A program made the translations under genes and the position numbers. DNA of 23,746 nucleotides. Source: Bacteroidales bacterium UBA4073. Lineage in GTDB: Bacteria; Bacteroidota; Bacteroidia; Bacteroidales; Tenuifilaceae. Position 1 is the stretch's first letter; the number at the start of each line of letters is the position of its first letter. Location: assembly GCA_002383425.1 (NCBI GenBank), contig DFYV01000078.1, positions 1 through 23,746 on the forward strand. The letters are read 5' to 3'. Of the stretch, positions 7,442 through 15,127 are shown in pieces. The notes under the pieces were generated by a model. The model was not told where the DNA came from. It saw only the letters and a program-made list of their open reading frames with translations, and did not search any database.

Positions 7442-8896
7442 TTATCCTGCTTGCGATAGGGCATTGTAATTTAATAGTATTGTAAACTTCTCATTATCAG
7501 ACGTTATTTTTTCCATTAATGTTTCTACATCAATTTCAAATAATTCAGACAAAGATTGCAGTATTTCTACTATCAATTGCCAGATTTGTTCTGCTACTGT
7601 AAGTTGAATAGTTTCGGCTTTTGTGTTGCGAAACAAATCCCCAAGCGACTCGTAAGCTGTAAATCGTTTTGATAACGATAACAAATTATACTGAATCATC
7701 GTAATCGTAGTACTGGCAATTTGTGCATCAAAATCCTGAGATTCGCATTTGCCAAGGCCAAGATATTGCTTGCTTTCTTTGAAGAAAACCTCAATGGTCC
7801 AACGTATTGAATAAATCTTGTATGCTTGCTCAAATGTTAAGTTTAAATCAGTACTTAAAAGCATATTCCAACTGCCCTTGCGAGAAGTTTTGCAAAAGAA
7901 CAATTTAACAGGAACTCCTTTAAAGTCAACAACAACCTCACTGTAATAACAACAAAGCTGTTTAGAATGCTTTACCTTTTTGGTTCTGCGTAGCAAATGA
8001 ATTATCTCTTTCGCTGTAAGCATTTTCCCTTTCAAAAAGTATTTTGTTTTTCCCATTTTAGCCATGCCTAATAGGTGACAACCTATTCGACGTTTTTTGA
8101 TAAAATCAACCAGCTCAAAACAGGTAAACCAACTGTCAACGAGCACATAATCAAATCGCAATCCATTGTCAATAGCTGATTTTATCATGCATTTCACCTT
8201 TCAATTTTTGTTGTAAAATACTCCTTTTCTCTTTTAAAACCCTCAGATTTTTTATCTCGCTTTTTTGAAAATCTTTCTTTTAGCTGTTTTTTTTGTCATT
8301 CCGTACGGTTTCTTTTCGTTTTTTACTCTTTCTCCATGTAGTGAAAAATCTAAAGCGAAAAAACTTTTACCGTCATGATAACCCATAAACAAGCCTTTAA
8401 ATGCTAATATACTTTGCTGCGTAACGTGTGAAAACACCTTGCCTATTAGCTCTATCTTTTTACCAGTTTTTGGGAAATCTGTATCATCAATAATCAGACA
8501 TCTGGTATGATTGACATCCCTTTCTGTGCTTTTATTTTTTGCTTTGAATATCATTTGCATGGACAGTTTGTACGAAATGTGTCTCCATGGAATAAAACTA
8601 TCATTTAAAAGTCGATAAAAAACATCTTTGCCACAACTCATTATTGCATGCAACGATGAGTTGCTGTAATTCCATGCGTCTTTAATTTCAAAGAACGGAA
8701 AAATTATAATCAACAGCAACTTATTGATGTTTCTGTACACATTATTGCTATGGCTTTCCAATCCACATTGCTTTTCTGATAGCTTTAAAGAACTTAATAT
8801 GGTCAATATTGTATAAATCGCTTTTTCACTTGAAGTAAAAAAGTCATTTATTTCTGAAATAATTTTTGTACTTTTGTTATGCAGCATAATTTTCAT
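7442..8896 (-). pseudogene. DDE transposase (IS4-like), disrupted by two compensating frameshifts
   Basis: The N-terminal part (8896 down to 8252) holds IDDTDFPKTGKK, the first catalytic Asp. The C-terminal part (8197 down to 7442) holds YVLVDSWF, the second Asp, and YSIRWTIEVFFKESK, the Glu of the Y-(2)-R-(3)-E-(6)-K signature. Both parts are in the same frame, but the 65 or so bases between contain stops in that frame. The missing link is readable in a neighbouring frame (KKRDKKSEGFKREKEYF), so an indel near 8262 is offset by another near 8200. The start ATG at 8896 is preferred over an upstream TTG. It is probably inactive unless the indels are sequencing errors. Confidence 0.85.
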
Positions 8897-8982
8897 TTGT
8901 TGATTACATAGCAATATTACTGATTTTCAGTGAGATGACAAAATTTTTATGATGCTTTTTTATTGTTTTTTGATTAATTTTG

Positions 8983-8998
8983 ACTTGCGAAAGTTCAG
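8983..8998. repeat. IS right terminal inverted repeat
   Basis: ACTTGCGAAAGTTCAG, the complement of the left end with one mismatch. Confidence 0.85.
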
Positions 8999-9129
8999 TC
9001 ATTTAATATACAAAGATACCACTTTTTATTTATTTTATGATATGTTGTCTTGTTTTACTGCCCAATCTTCTACCACCAAATCTTACAACTAAATTACACC
9101 CGAAAGGGGTTAAATATAAAATATAGTAT

Positions 9130-9137
9130 TATTTTTG
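9130..9137 (+). promoter_or_regulatory. Candidate -7 box, TATTTTTG, for the HipB-like gene
   Basis: Fits TAnnTTTG, 18 bases before the ATG at 9156, implying a very short leader. No -33 element is evident. Confidence 0.35.
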
Positions 9138-9155
9138 TACCCAAAAGAGTATAAA

Positions 9156-9365
9156 ATGAACCTGGAAAATTTTGTAAAAGAGAAACGAAAAGCAGTGAAA
9201 CTCACCCAGGCTGAATTGGCAGAAAAGGCAGGTGTGGGATTGCGTTTCATCCGCGAAATGGAGCAGGGAAAGGAAACCCTGCGGTTGGACAAGGTGAACC
9301 AGGTACTGCAACTATTTGGATATGAAGTGGGAGCAGTACCCAAAACCTTCAAACAAGATTCATAA
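9156..9365 (+). CDS. HipB-like XRE-family DNA-binding protein (y4mF type), no partner
   Basis: 69 aa. One helix-turn-helix domain covers most of the chain: LTQAELAEKAGV at 16-27 is helices 2 and 3, and FIREMEQGKETLRLDKV is the typical continuation. The pattern is that of the short y4mF/HipB-like antitoxin regulators, which usually sit directly before hipA and repress their own operon. The ATG at 9156 is preferred over a TTG at 9135, which lies within the likely promoter. No HipA follows: the next 200 bases hold a tandem repeat and a palindrome. It may be a free-standing regulator or what is left of a toxin-antitoxin pair. Confidence 0.85.
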   Translation: MNLENFVKEKRKAVKLTQAELAEKAGVGLRFIREMEQGKETLRLDKVNQVLQLFGYEVGAVPKTFKQDS

Positions 9366-9406
9366 ATTCAAGGATGCAAAAATGAACATAAAAGTTTTTA
9401 CATATA

Positions 9407-9470
9407 CACGAAAGAACGAAAGAACGAAAGAACGAATGCACGATTGTACGATTGCACGATTACACGTTTG
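9407..9470 (+). repeat. Tandem array of eight 8-bp units
   Basis: Units in order: CACGAAAG, AACGAAAG, AACGAAAG, AACGAATG, CACGATTG, TACGATTG, CACGATTA, CACGTTTG. The phase is kept throughout while the unit drifts from xACGAAAG to xACGATTG. The reverse complement of the first unit recurs as an array at 14959-14998. Confidence 0.85.
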
Positions 9471-9485
9471 ATATTTTATGGCATT

Positions 9486-9511
9486 TAGAGACGCACGGCC
9501 GCGCATCTCTA
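9486..9511. repeat. REP-like palindrome followed by a T-run
   Basis: TAGAGACGCACGG facing CCGCGCATCTCTA, 11 of 13 bases pairing around a central GGCC. A T-run at 9521-9528 follows on the plus strand, so it could also end transcripts from the HipB-like gene. Confidence 0.6.
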
Positions 9512-9593
9512 CATTGCTATTTTTTTTTCAAAAATTTTCTTTCTCCATATCTTTGAAAAATTTATTAAATCAACGCTTTCGGGAGAATTGAAT

Positions 9594-12500
9594 ATGGCAA
9601 TACAGTTTGGAAAAACATGGTGGGGCGAACATTGGCTACGCTCTTTAGAGAACGTGGATTACGATAACCGGCTACCGAGAGGTGCCACTTATGCACGACA
9701 TGGACACGTGCTCTCTGTAAAGATCAACGGAAACGAGATACAGGCAAGAGTGCAAGGCAGCCGTCCTACTCCCTATCGCGTAACCATAATCGTGCCTCCC
9801 TTTTTTGAGGAAGATGTAAATAAACTAATCGATAAGATTGCTACTCAACCAGCGCTTATCTCAAAATTGCTAAACCGGGAGTTGGACCCTGCCATCCTGA
9901 CTATTGCCGAAGAGGTCGGACTAAAGGTATTTCCCCGTAAGTGGACCGACTTTAAAATGCAATGCTCATGTCCAGACTGGGCTGTGCCGTGCAAACATCT
10001 GGCTGCTGTAATTTACATGGTCAGCCGTGAGATTGACAACAACCCCTTCCTGGTGTTCGACATGCACAAGGTAAACCTGATTGAGGAACTGAAAAAACGG
10101 GAAATATTTGTTGAAGAACATAGAAAAAAAGGAATTCCGACTCTGCACTCATTGTGGACTACGCAAGATAAGAAAATGACTCCACCCGACGAGGAACGGG
10201 TATACGAGCGGGTGGATTTTTCACAGCTGCACCCCATTGCGGAGCCCCTGGTACAGTTGCTGCCCGATGCGCCTCCTTTTTATCCGGGTGGAAATTTCAA
10301 AGAGATTTATGCCATTCAATTCAAACGCCTTGCAAAAGAGGCGGGACGATTATTGAACAAAAAACTCGATTTTGAGGCAATCTTCCATCCTGCAAACGAT
10401 GGCAAAAAGATATCTCATCACACTCACCTCGCATTTACAATTGACCGAAACAATGTGGTTTCCGTAACGATGGGAAACGGCACAATGAACGATGAGACTA
10501 CTTTACCTGGTCTCTTCCCCCAACTGTTTTCGCTAAATCCCGATTACATACCCGACTATCAGCCATCGGTAGCTGCGGCACACAAGTTGCTTTTTGCAGC
10601 CATTCACCTTATTGCCAACGGAAACATTGTTCCACAAATCATCCAGTTAGAAAACGGGCATGCCGCAGTGCGATGGATACCAGCAATGATCGATGAACAG
10701 GTGCGCACACTCGTCCAAAAACTGACGGAGATATTGCCTGTCACACTGTTGCAAACATTGCACAAGACCCGGCAATCAGTTAAACTGAAACCCATCGGAA
10801 ATCAAACGATGGAGCTACTATCCCTCTTTATCTCGACCCTGGTGAAGGCGATATCGATGCCTACAAAAGGGGATCTGTTTGAGGATCTCTTCTTTAAAGG
10901 GAAAACTCATGATTTTGCCGGTGTAGGCGAAAAAGAACTCACTGGCGGAATCAAGGTATGGCTGGACCGCTACTTCCTTACCGACGAGGTTTTCAAACCT
11001 GTGATTACCGTAAATGAAACTGACTCCGATGCCTTTGAGATGGTGGTACACATCGAAAACAGAGAACAGCCCAACGCAGCACCCATTCCCCTGTCCACCG
11101 TGCTGAAGGATGATGAATTTGCCCAACAACGCTTTAAAATACTCCAAAACGTATCGTTGCTCACTCCTTTTATCAAAGGACTTGACACGTACATCAACAG
11201 GGGTGGAAACCATCCCATACGGTTCAGCATGAAGGAATTCTCTCCCTTTCTGATGGAAATTCTGCCAGCCATCCGCCTGCTCAACATCAAAATTCTTCTC
11301 CCAAAATCATTGCAGCAGCTGTTGCGCCCCAAAGTGTCCGTTATGCTGAAACGAAAATCAAATGAAATCGGGTTCATAAAACTCGATGATCTGCTTTCAT
11401 TCGACTGGCGTGTGGCAGTGGGCGATACAATCCTCTCACCCGAAGAGTTCCGGCAACTGATGAAAAATGCATCGGGATTGATCCGCTTCAAAGAACGTTA
11501 TATCTATGTGAACGAGGTAGATATTGAAAAACTGAACAAGATACTTACTGCCAACAAGTCGCTAAACTCTTACCAGTTGTTTCAAACGGCACTCAGTGAG
11601 GAGTACGAAGGGGCACCGGTAGCACTGACCGATGAAGTTCGCAAGTTGATGGCTGAACTTACCTCCATAGAAGATGTTCCACTGCCACAGGACCTGACAG
11701 CAGAGCTGAGACCTTATCAACGAAGGGGTTACTCCTGGATGTACCGCAATAGCCGGATTGGTTTTGGCAGTATTATAGCAGATGATATGGGACTGGGAAA
11801 AACAGTGCAGGTGATTTCCATCCTCCTGAAACTGAAAGAAGAGAACGCTATCAACCATAAGCAGAAGGCGCTGGTGGTAGTACCTACGGGACTTTTGACC
11901 AACTGGCAGGCTGAAATAGCCAGATTTGCACCTTCACTGAGTACCCATATCTATCACGGTGCAACACGCGACCTGAAACAGTTTGATGCCGATGTGATGC
12001 TTACTACATACGGAGTGGTACGTGCGGACAGTGAGCTGCTGAAAAAACAAAAATGGCAGGTAATGGTGATTGACGAGGCACAAAACATCAAAAACAATGA
12101 TACTGCCCAATCTCAGGCAATCAAAAGCATTCCAGCCAACATCCGCATTGCCATGAGCGGTACGCCAGTAGAAAACAGGCTGAGCGAATTCTGGTCGATC
12201 ATGGATTTTACCAACAAAGGTTACCTGGGTTCGGCTAAAACGTTCAGGGAAGAGTATGCCATGCCTATCCAGCTCTTTAACGACGAGCAAAAGGTACAGA
12301 AATTCCGGAAAATCACATCGCCCTTCATGATGCGACGCATGAAAACAGATAAAACTATTATCGCCGACCTGCCCGACAAGGTGGAACAAAACCAATATGC
12401 CCTTCTTACCAAACAACAGGCTGCACTTTACGAGAAAACAATGCACGCAGCAATGGAAGAGATTGAGGGATACAGTGAAAATGGCGATAACCAGACATTA

Positions 12501-13121
12501 TTCAAACGACAAGGATTGGTATTGCAGATGATTCTTGCCCTCAAGCAGATATGCAACCACCCGGCGCTGTTCCTGAAGAATGGCAACGATGACCCTGCCC
12601 TCTCTGGAAAAGTACAACTACTGTTGGAGTTGCTCGATAGCATGAACGCTGCAGGAGAGAAGGTGCTTATATTTACGCAGTTCAGGGAGATGGGTGCAAT
12701 ACTCGAAAAGATGATTGCCGAACATTTTGACGACCGTCCATTGTTTTATCACGGAGGCTGTACCATATCGCAACGTCAGGAAATGGTAGAGCGGTTTCAA
12801 ACCAATCGGGCCGACAGGGTTTTTATTCTCTCTCTCAAGGCCGGCGGTACAGGGCTAAATCTTACCGCAGCCACGCAGGTGGTACACTTCGATTTGTGGT
12901 GGAACCCTGCAGTTGAAAACCAGGCTACTGACCGTGCCTATCGCATCGGACAGAAGAAGAATGTGATGGTGCACCGCATGATCACCAAAAATACCTTCGA
13001 AGAAAAAATCGACGCGATGATACAACGCAAAAAACATCTTGCCGACATGACCGTAGCAACAGGCGAAAACTGGATCGGCAGGTTGAGCAACAAGGAACTG
13101 AGAGAGATTTTCATCCTGTAA
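9594..13121 (+). CDS. SWIM zinc-finger SNF2-family (HepA/RapA-like) ATPase
   Basis: 1175 aa. A SWIM motif C124-S-C126 ... C133-K-H135 (CxCxnCxH) lies near the N-terminus, after a KTWWGEHWL start typical of SWIM proteins. A long middle region is unassigned. The two-lobed SNF2 motor begins near residue 705: PYQRRGYSWMY, Walker A D730-DMGLGKT737, Walker B D827-EAQ830, SGTPVENRLSEFWS, then motif IV to VI elements (LIFTQFREMG, SLKAGGTGLNL) and D1113-RAYRIGQ1120. Proteins of this family translocate on DNA and remodel nucleoprotein complexes, such as stalled RNA polymerase for RapA; the substrate here is unknown. The ATG at 9594 has GGGAGA 7 bases upstream. A TTG two codons earlier is less likely. 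It stands alone, in a repeat-bounded block. Confidence 0.96.
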   Translation: MAIQFGKTWWGEHWLRSLENVDYDNRLPRGATYARHGHVLSVKINGNEIQARVQGSRPTPYRVTIIVPPFFEEDVNKLIDKIATQPALISKLLNRELDPAILTIAEEVGLKVFPRKWTDFKMQCSCPDWAVPCKHLAAVIYMVSREIDNNPFLVFDMHKVNLIEELKKREIFVEEHRKKGIPTLHSLWTTQDKKMTPPDEERVYERVDFSQLHPIAEPLVQLLPDAPPFYPGGNFKEIYAIQFKRLAKEAGRLLNKKLDFEAIFHPANDGKKISHHTHLAFTIDRNNVVSVTMGNGTMNDETTLPGLFPQLFSLNPDYIPDYQPSVAAAHKLLFAAIHLIANGNIVPQIIQLENGHAAVRWIPAMIDEQVRTLVQKLTEILPVTLLQTLHKTRQSVKLKPIGNQTMELLSLFISTLVKAISMPTKGDLFEDLFFKGKTHDFAGVGEKELTGGIKVWLDRYFLTDEVFKPVITVNETDSDAFEMVVHIENREQPNAAPIPLSTVLKDDEFAQQRFKILQNVSLLTPFIKGLDTYINRGGNHPIRFSMKEFSPFLMEILPAIRLLNIKILLPKSLQQLLRPKVSVMLKRKSNEIGFIKLDDLLSFDWRVAVGDTILSPEEFRQLMKNASGLIRFKERYIYVNEVDIEKLNKILTANKSLNSYQLFQTALSEEYEGAPVALTDEVRKLMAELTSIEDVPLPQDLTAELRPYQRRGYSWMYRNSRIGFGSIIADDMGLGKTVQVISILLKLKEENAINHKQKALVVVPTGLLTNWQAEIARFAPSLSTHIYHGATRDLKQFDADVMLTTYGVVRADSELLKKQKWQVMVIDEAQNIKNNDTAQSQAIKSIPANIRIAMSGTPVENRLSEFWSIMDFTNKGYLGSAKTFREEYAMPIQLFNDEQKVQKFRKITSPFMMRRMKTDKTIIADLPDKVEQNQYALLTKQQAALYEKTMHAAMEEIEGYSENGDNQTLFKRQGLVLQMILALKQICNHPALFLKNGNDDPALSGKVQLLLELLDSMNAAGEKVLIFTQFREMGAILEKMIAEHFDDRPLFYHGGCTISQRQEMVERFQTNRADRVFILSLKAGGTGLNLTAATQVVHFDLWWNPAVENQATDRAYRIGQKKNVMVHRMITKNTFEEKIDAMIQRKKHLADMTVATGENWIGRLSNKELREIFIL

Positions 13122-13200
13122 GCAACCACTTCCAGACTGGTAATACCTGAATAGTGAATCCTTCGGCTTCTATTACATCTTCCTCGTCTGACAAAAACAT
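13111..13200 (-). pseudogene. Short coding remnant or tiny ORF
   Basis: A 29-codon frame starts at an ATG (13200) and stops at 13111, overlapping the last codons of the SNF2 gene tail to tail. It reads MFLSDEEDV and then VLPVWKWLLTG. The composition looks like the C-terminus of a normal protein, so it may be what remains of a longer gene that once ran toward the SNF2 gene. A stop lies in frame shortly upstream. I do not recognise the family. Confidence 0.3.
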
Positions 13201-13512
13201 AATTAAGTTTATCCTCTATGCTATATGGTCTTTCAAATAAGGATACGCCGGTAACTTTTTGTTGATATTAAGCGATCAGTATTTTAATTACCTCTTTGTT
13301 TATAATCGCTTTTTATCTTTTATATACGACAAATATATGAATAATTATCGAATATAATAGACAATAATTAAAATCCGCAAATGAATTATGAGTTCAGTCG
13401 AAAAAGTTAAAGTTGAAAGTTTGTAAAGTTAGTATATTGATAATGATGTGATGATGTAATAATTACCAGTAAACTTTGCAATAGAGCGAAGCGACTATAA
13501 TGGAATCTCATA
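13122..13512. other. AT-rich gap between the SNF2 and DUF4143 genes
   Basis: Apart from the small remnant at its left end and one copy of the dispersed repeat (13390-13408), it shows runs of AAAGTT-like words (13401-13433) and GATGATG-type words. No terminator hairpin or further gene is seen. Confidence 0.4.
13390..13408 (+). repeat. Dispersed repeat, copy 1 (GAGTTCAGTCGAAAAAGTT)
   Basis: Member of a five-copy family with consensus about GAGyyCAGTnnAAAAAG in this window. It lies beyond the 3' end of the DUF4143 ATPase gene. Confidence 0.6.
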
Positions 13513-14664
13513 CTATTTCTGTGCATTCCAGGGGAAGACCTCTCCAAACGAAGTGGAGAAGTGTCGGTCGCCATTGTAGATGACATGGCAATCCTCAGGC
13601 TTTGCACCTGATAACTTTGCCCAGACTCTGATTCCTTTGAAATCGTCGGGCGAATAGGTTGCCCCCGATTTAATCTCATAAGCTTTTTGCCGGCCTTTCT
13701 CTGTAATCAGAAGATCGACTTCGTTGCCCGTACTATCGCGCCAAAAGGTCAACTGAGGTTCTTTCCCGTTATGCAGGAATCCTTTGATAAATTCATTGAT
13801 CACCATATTTTCAAACAAACCACCTCTTAGAAAATGGGTGGAGATTTGGGTTGCATCATCAATATCCAGTAACGAGGATGCCAGTCCGGTATCGTAAAAG
13901 TAGAGCTTGGGCGATTTTATCAACCTTTTAGCATAATTGTGATGATCGGGTTTTAACAAATAAATGATATAGCTGGCTTCTAAGACGGATAACCAGGATT
14001 GAACGGTGGATACGGCCACTCCTGTTTCATTGGCAAGGGAAGATAAATTGATTAACTGACCGATACGTCCGGCGCATAGCTTGATAAACCGTATAAATTT
14101 ACTCAAGTCTTCGATATTTTTCAATAGACGCACATCCTTCTCGATATATGTCTGAATATAGTTCGGGAAGAAGTCGGTGGGATGTATATGTTTGTCATAA
14201 ATACGTGGATATCCCCCAAAAAAAATTTCTTCTTCTGTCGAAAAGGGAAGAATTTCAGCTTGTTTGAGCTCTTTGTGAGATAAAGGTAACAACTTCAGGA
14301 TTGCTGTCCTGCCTGCCAGCGATTGACTGATTGATTGCATCAAAAGGAAGTTTTGTGATCCGGCTAGATAATACATCCCTTCCCTATTTTCGTCATCGAC
14401 GTGTGTTTGTAAATAAGAGAACAATTCCGGTACCCGCTGAACTTCGTCAATGAAGGTTTTATCGGGATACGTTCTGATAAAACCCCGGGGATCATCTGTG
14501 GCAAACAATCGGTTATCCGGATCTTCCATGGAAACATAGCTGTAATCTGTCAACACCGATTTGAGGAGTGTGGATTTCCCCGATTGTCTCGGACCTGTCA
14601 GCGTGACAATAGGAAATTTACTCCCCATTAATGCTAATTTTTCCTTGATGTCCCGATTGATCAT
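13513..14664 (-). CDS. ATP-binding protein, AAA_14 plus DUF4143
   Basis: 383 aa from the ATG at 14664; an upstream in-frame ATG at 14703 would add 13 residues (MQIYFLIV) that do not belong to the usual fold. N-terminal P-loop ATPase: Walker A G24-PRQSGKST32, Walker B F-I-D73-E74 (in FIDEVQRVP) and a sensor-like G102-SQN. A winged-helix segment spans about 205-235. The C-terminal DUF4143 part contains a restriction-endonuclease-fold signature, E315-x-D317 then YE330-x-K332. These proteins are common in Bacteroidota and archaea; their role is uncertain and links to mobile elements or toxin-antitoxin-like behaviour are only proposed. The gene stands alone between two direct copies of the dispersed repeat (13390 and 14726), as if it were a cassette. 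Confidence 0.94.
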   Translation of the reverse strand: MINRDIKEKLALMGSKFPIVTLTGPRQSGKSTLLKSVLTDYSYVSMEDPDNRLFATDDPRGFIRTYPDKTFIDEVQRVPELFSYLQTHVDDENREGMYYLAGSQNFLLMQSISQSLAGRTAILKLLPLSHKELKQAEILPFSTEEEIFFGGYPRIYDKHIHPTDFFPNYIQTYIEKDVRLLKNIEDLSKFIRFIKLCAGRIGQLINLSSLANETGVAVSTVQSWLSVLEASYIIYLLKPDHHNYAKRLIKSPKLYFYDTGLASSLLDIDDATQISTHFLRGGLFENMVINEFIKGFLHNGKEPQLTFWRDSTGNEVDLLITEKGRQKAYEIKSGATYSPDDFKGIRVWAKLSGAKPEDCHVIYNGDRHFSTSFGEVFPWNAQK

Positions 14665-14725
14665 TTTTTTTTGCAATTTTACGATTAAAAAATAAATCTG
14701 CATAATATATAACCTAAAAATTTAT

Positions 14726-14742
14726 GAGCCCAGTCTAAAAAG
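14726..14742 (+). repeat. Dispersed repeat, copy 2 (GAGCCCAGTCTAAAAAG)
   Basis: Same orientation as copies 1 and 5. It lies upstream of the DUF4143 gene, 1336 bases from copy 1. Confidence 0.6.
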
Positions 14743-14900
14743 TTTAGGCACATAATGCGTAAGGCATAAGCCGATAGACGTTGGGCGTTAGGCATTAAAC
14801 GTTAGATGTAAAGCGCAAGATAAATCTATAAATGGGTGAAAATACGCACTTTGCATTTCTGACGTTTTTTACAAGTACCATTATTTCTAGTGAAATTTGG

Positions 14901-14917
14901 CTTTTTATACTGAACTC
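14901..14917 (-). repeat. Dispersed repeat, copy 3
   Basis: Reverse complement reads GAGTTCAGTATAAAAAG. Confidence 0.55.
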
Positions 14918-14958
14918 AAATATTATTTATTTCTCATTCAAACCTTAAACCTCCCCAT

Positions 14959-14998
14959 CATGCCTTCATGCCTTCGTGCTTTCGTGCTTTCGTGCTTT
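14959..14998 (-). repeat. Tandem array of five 8-bp units
   Basis: Units CATGCCTT twice then CGTGCTTT three times. The reverse complement of CGTGCTTT is a circular shift of CACGAAAG, the unit of the array at 9407, so the two arrays are related and inverted. Confidence 0.8.
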
Positions 14999-15018
14999 TC
15001 GGAGCAGACTCAATTTTG

Positions 15019-15035
15019 CTTTTTAAACTGGACTC
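15019..15035 (-). repeat. Dispersed repeat, copy 4
   Basis: Reverse complement reads GAGTCCAGTTTAAAAAG. Confidence 0.55.
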
Positions 15036-15127
15036 ACCAATAAAAAATGATATAATTTATTGATTATCGGGTCAACACGGCAGAGTTAACAGGATTTGAT
15101 ACCAAAAACGAATTTAAAGGCAGTTAA

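Larger units (their letters stand above)
7421..8998 (-). mobile_element. IS4-like insertion sequence, about 1.58 kb, broken transposase
   Basis: Bounded by 16-bp terminal inverted repeats with one mismatch: CTTAACTTTCGCAAGT at 7421-7436 and the complement of CTGAACTTTCGCAAGT at 8983-8998. Flanking octamers TAATTTAA (7413-7420) and TCATTTAA (8999-9006) match at 7 of 8 bases, a plausible worn target duplication. It contains one DDE transposase gene on the minus strand. Clearly more AT-rich than the surroundings. The exact IS group was not determined. Confidence 0.85.
14665..15127. other. Repeat-rich noncoding region
   Basis: Holds three copies of the dispersed repeat, an imperfect stretch of GGCATAAG and GGCGTTAGGC-like words (14751-14815) and the 8-bp array at 14959-14998. 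No gene seen. Confidence 0.6.

Noticed and set aside
8197..8265. Programmed frameshifting in the transposase
   Set aside because: Two opposite shifts and several stops would be needed; decay or sequence error is simpler.
9407..9470. CRISPR-like array
   Set aside because: Units are 8 bp and head to tail with no spacers, and no cas genes are present.
9156..9480. HipBA toxin-antitoxin system
   Set aside because: Only the HipB-like part is present; no HipA kinase is encoded in the window.
10004..13129. Several long antisense frames opposite the SNF2 gene
   Set aside because: They are shadows of a well-supported gene, with no motifs or start signals.
9594..14664. New defence system made of SNF2 and DUF4143 proteins
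   Set aside because: The genes are on opposite strands, separated by about 390 bases of repeat-bearing DNA, with no nuclease, methylase or other defence gene nearby. SWIM/SNF2 proteins and DUF4143 ATPases are each common alone.
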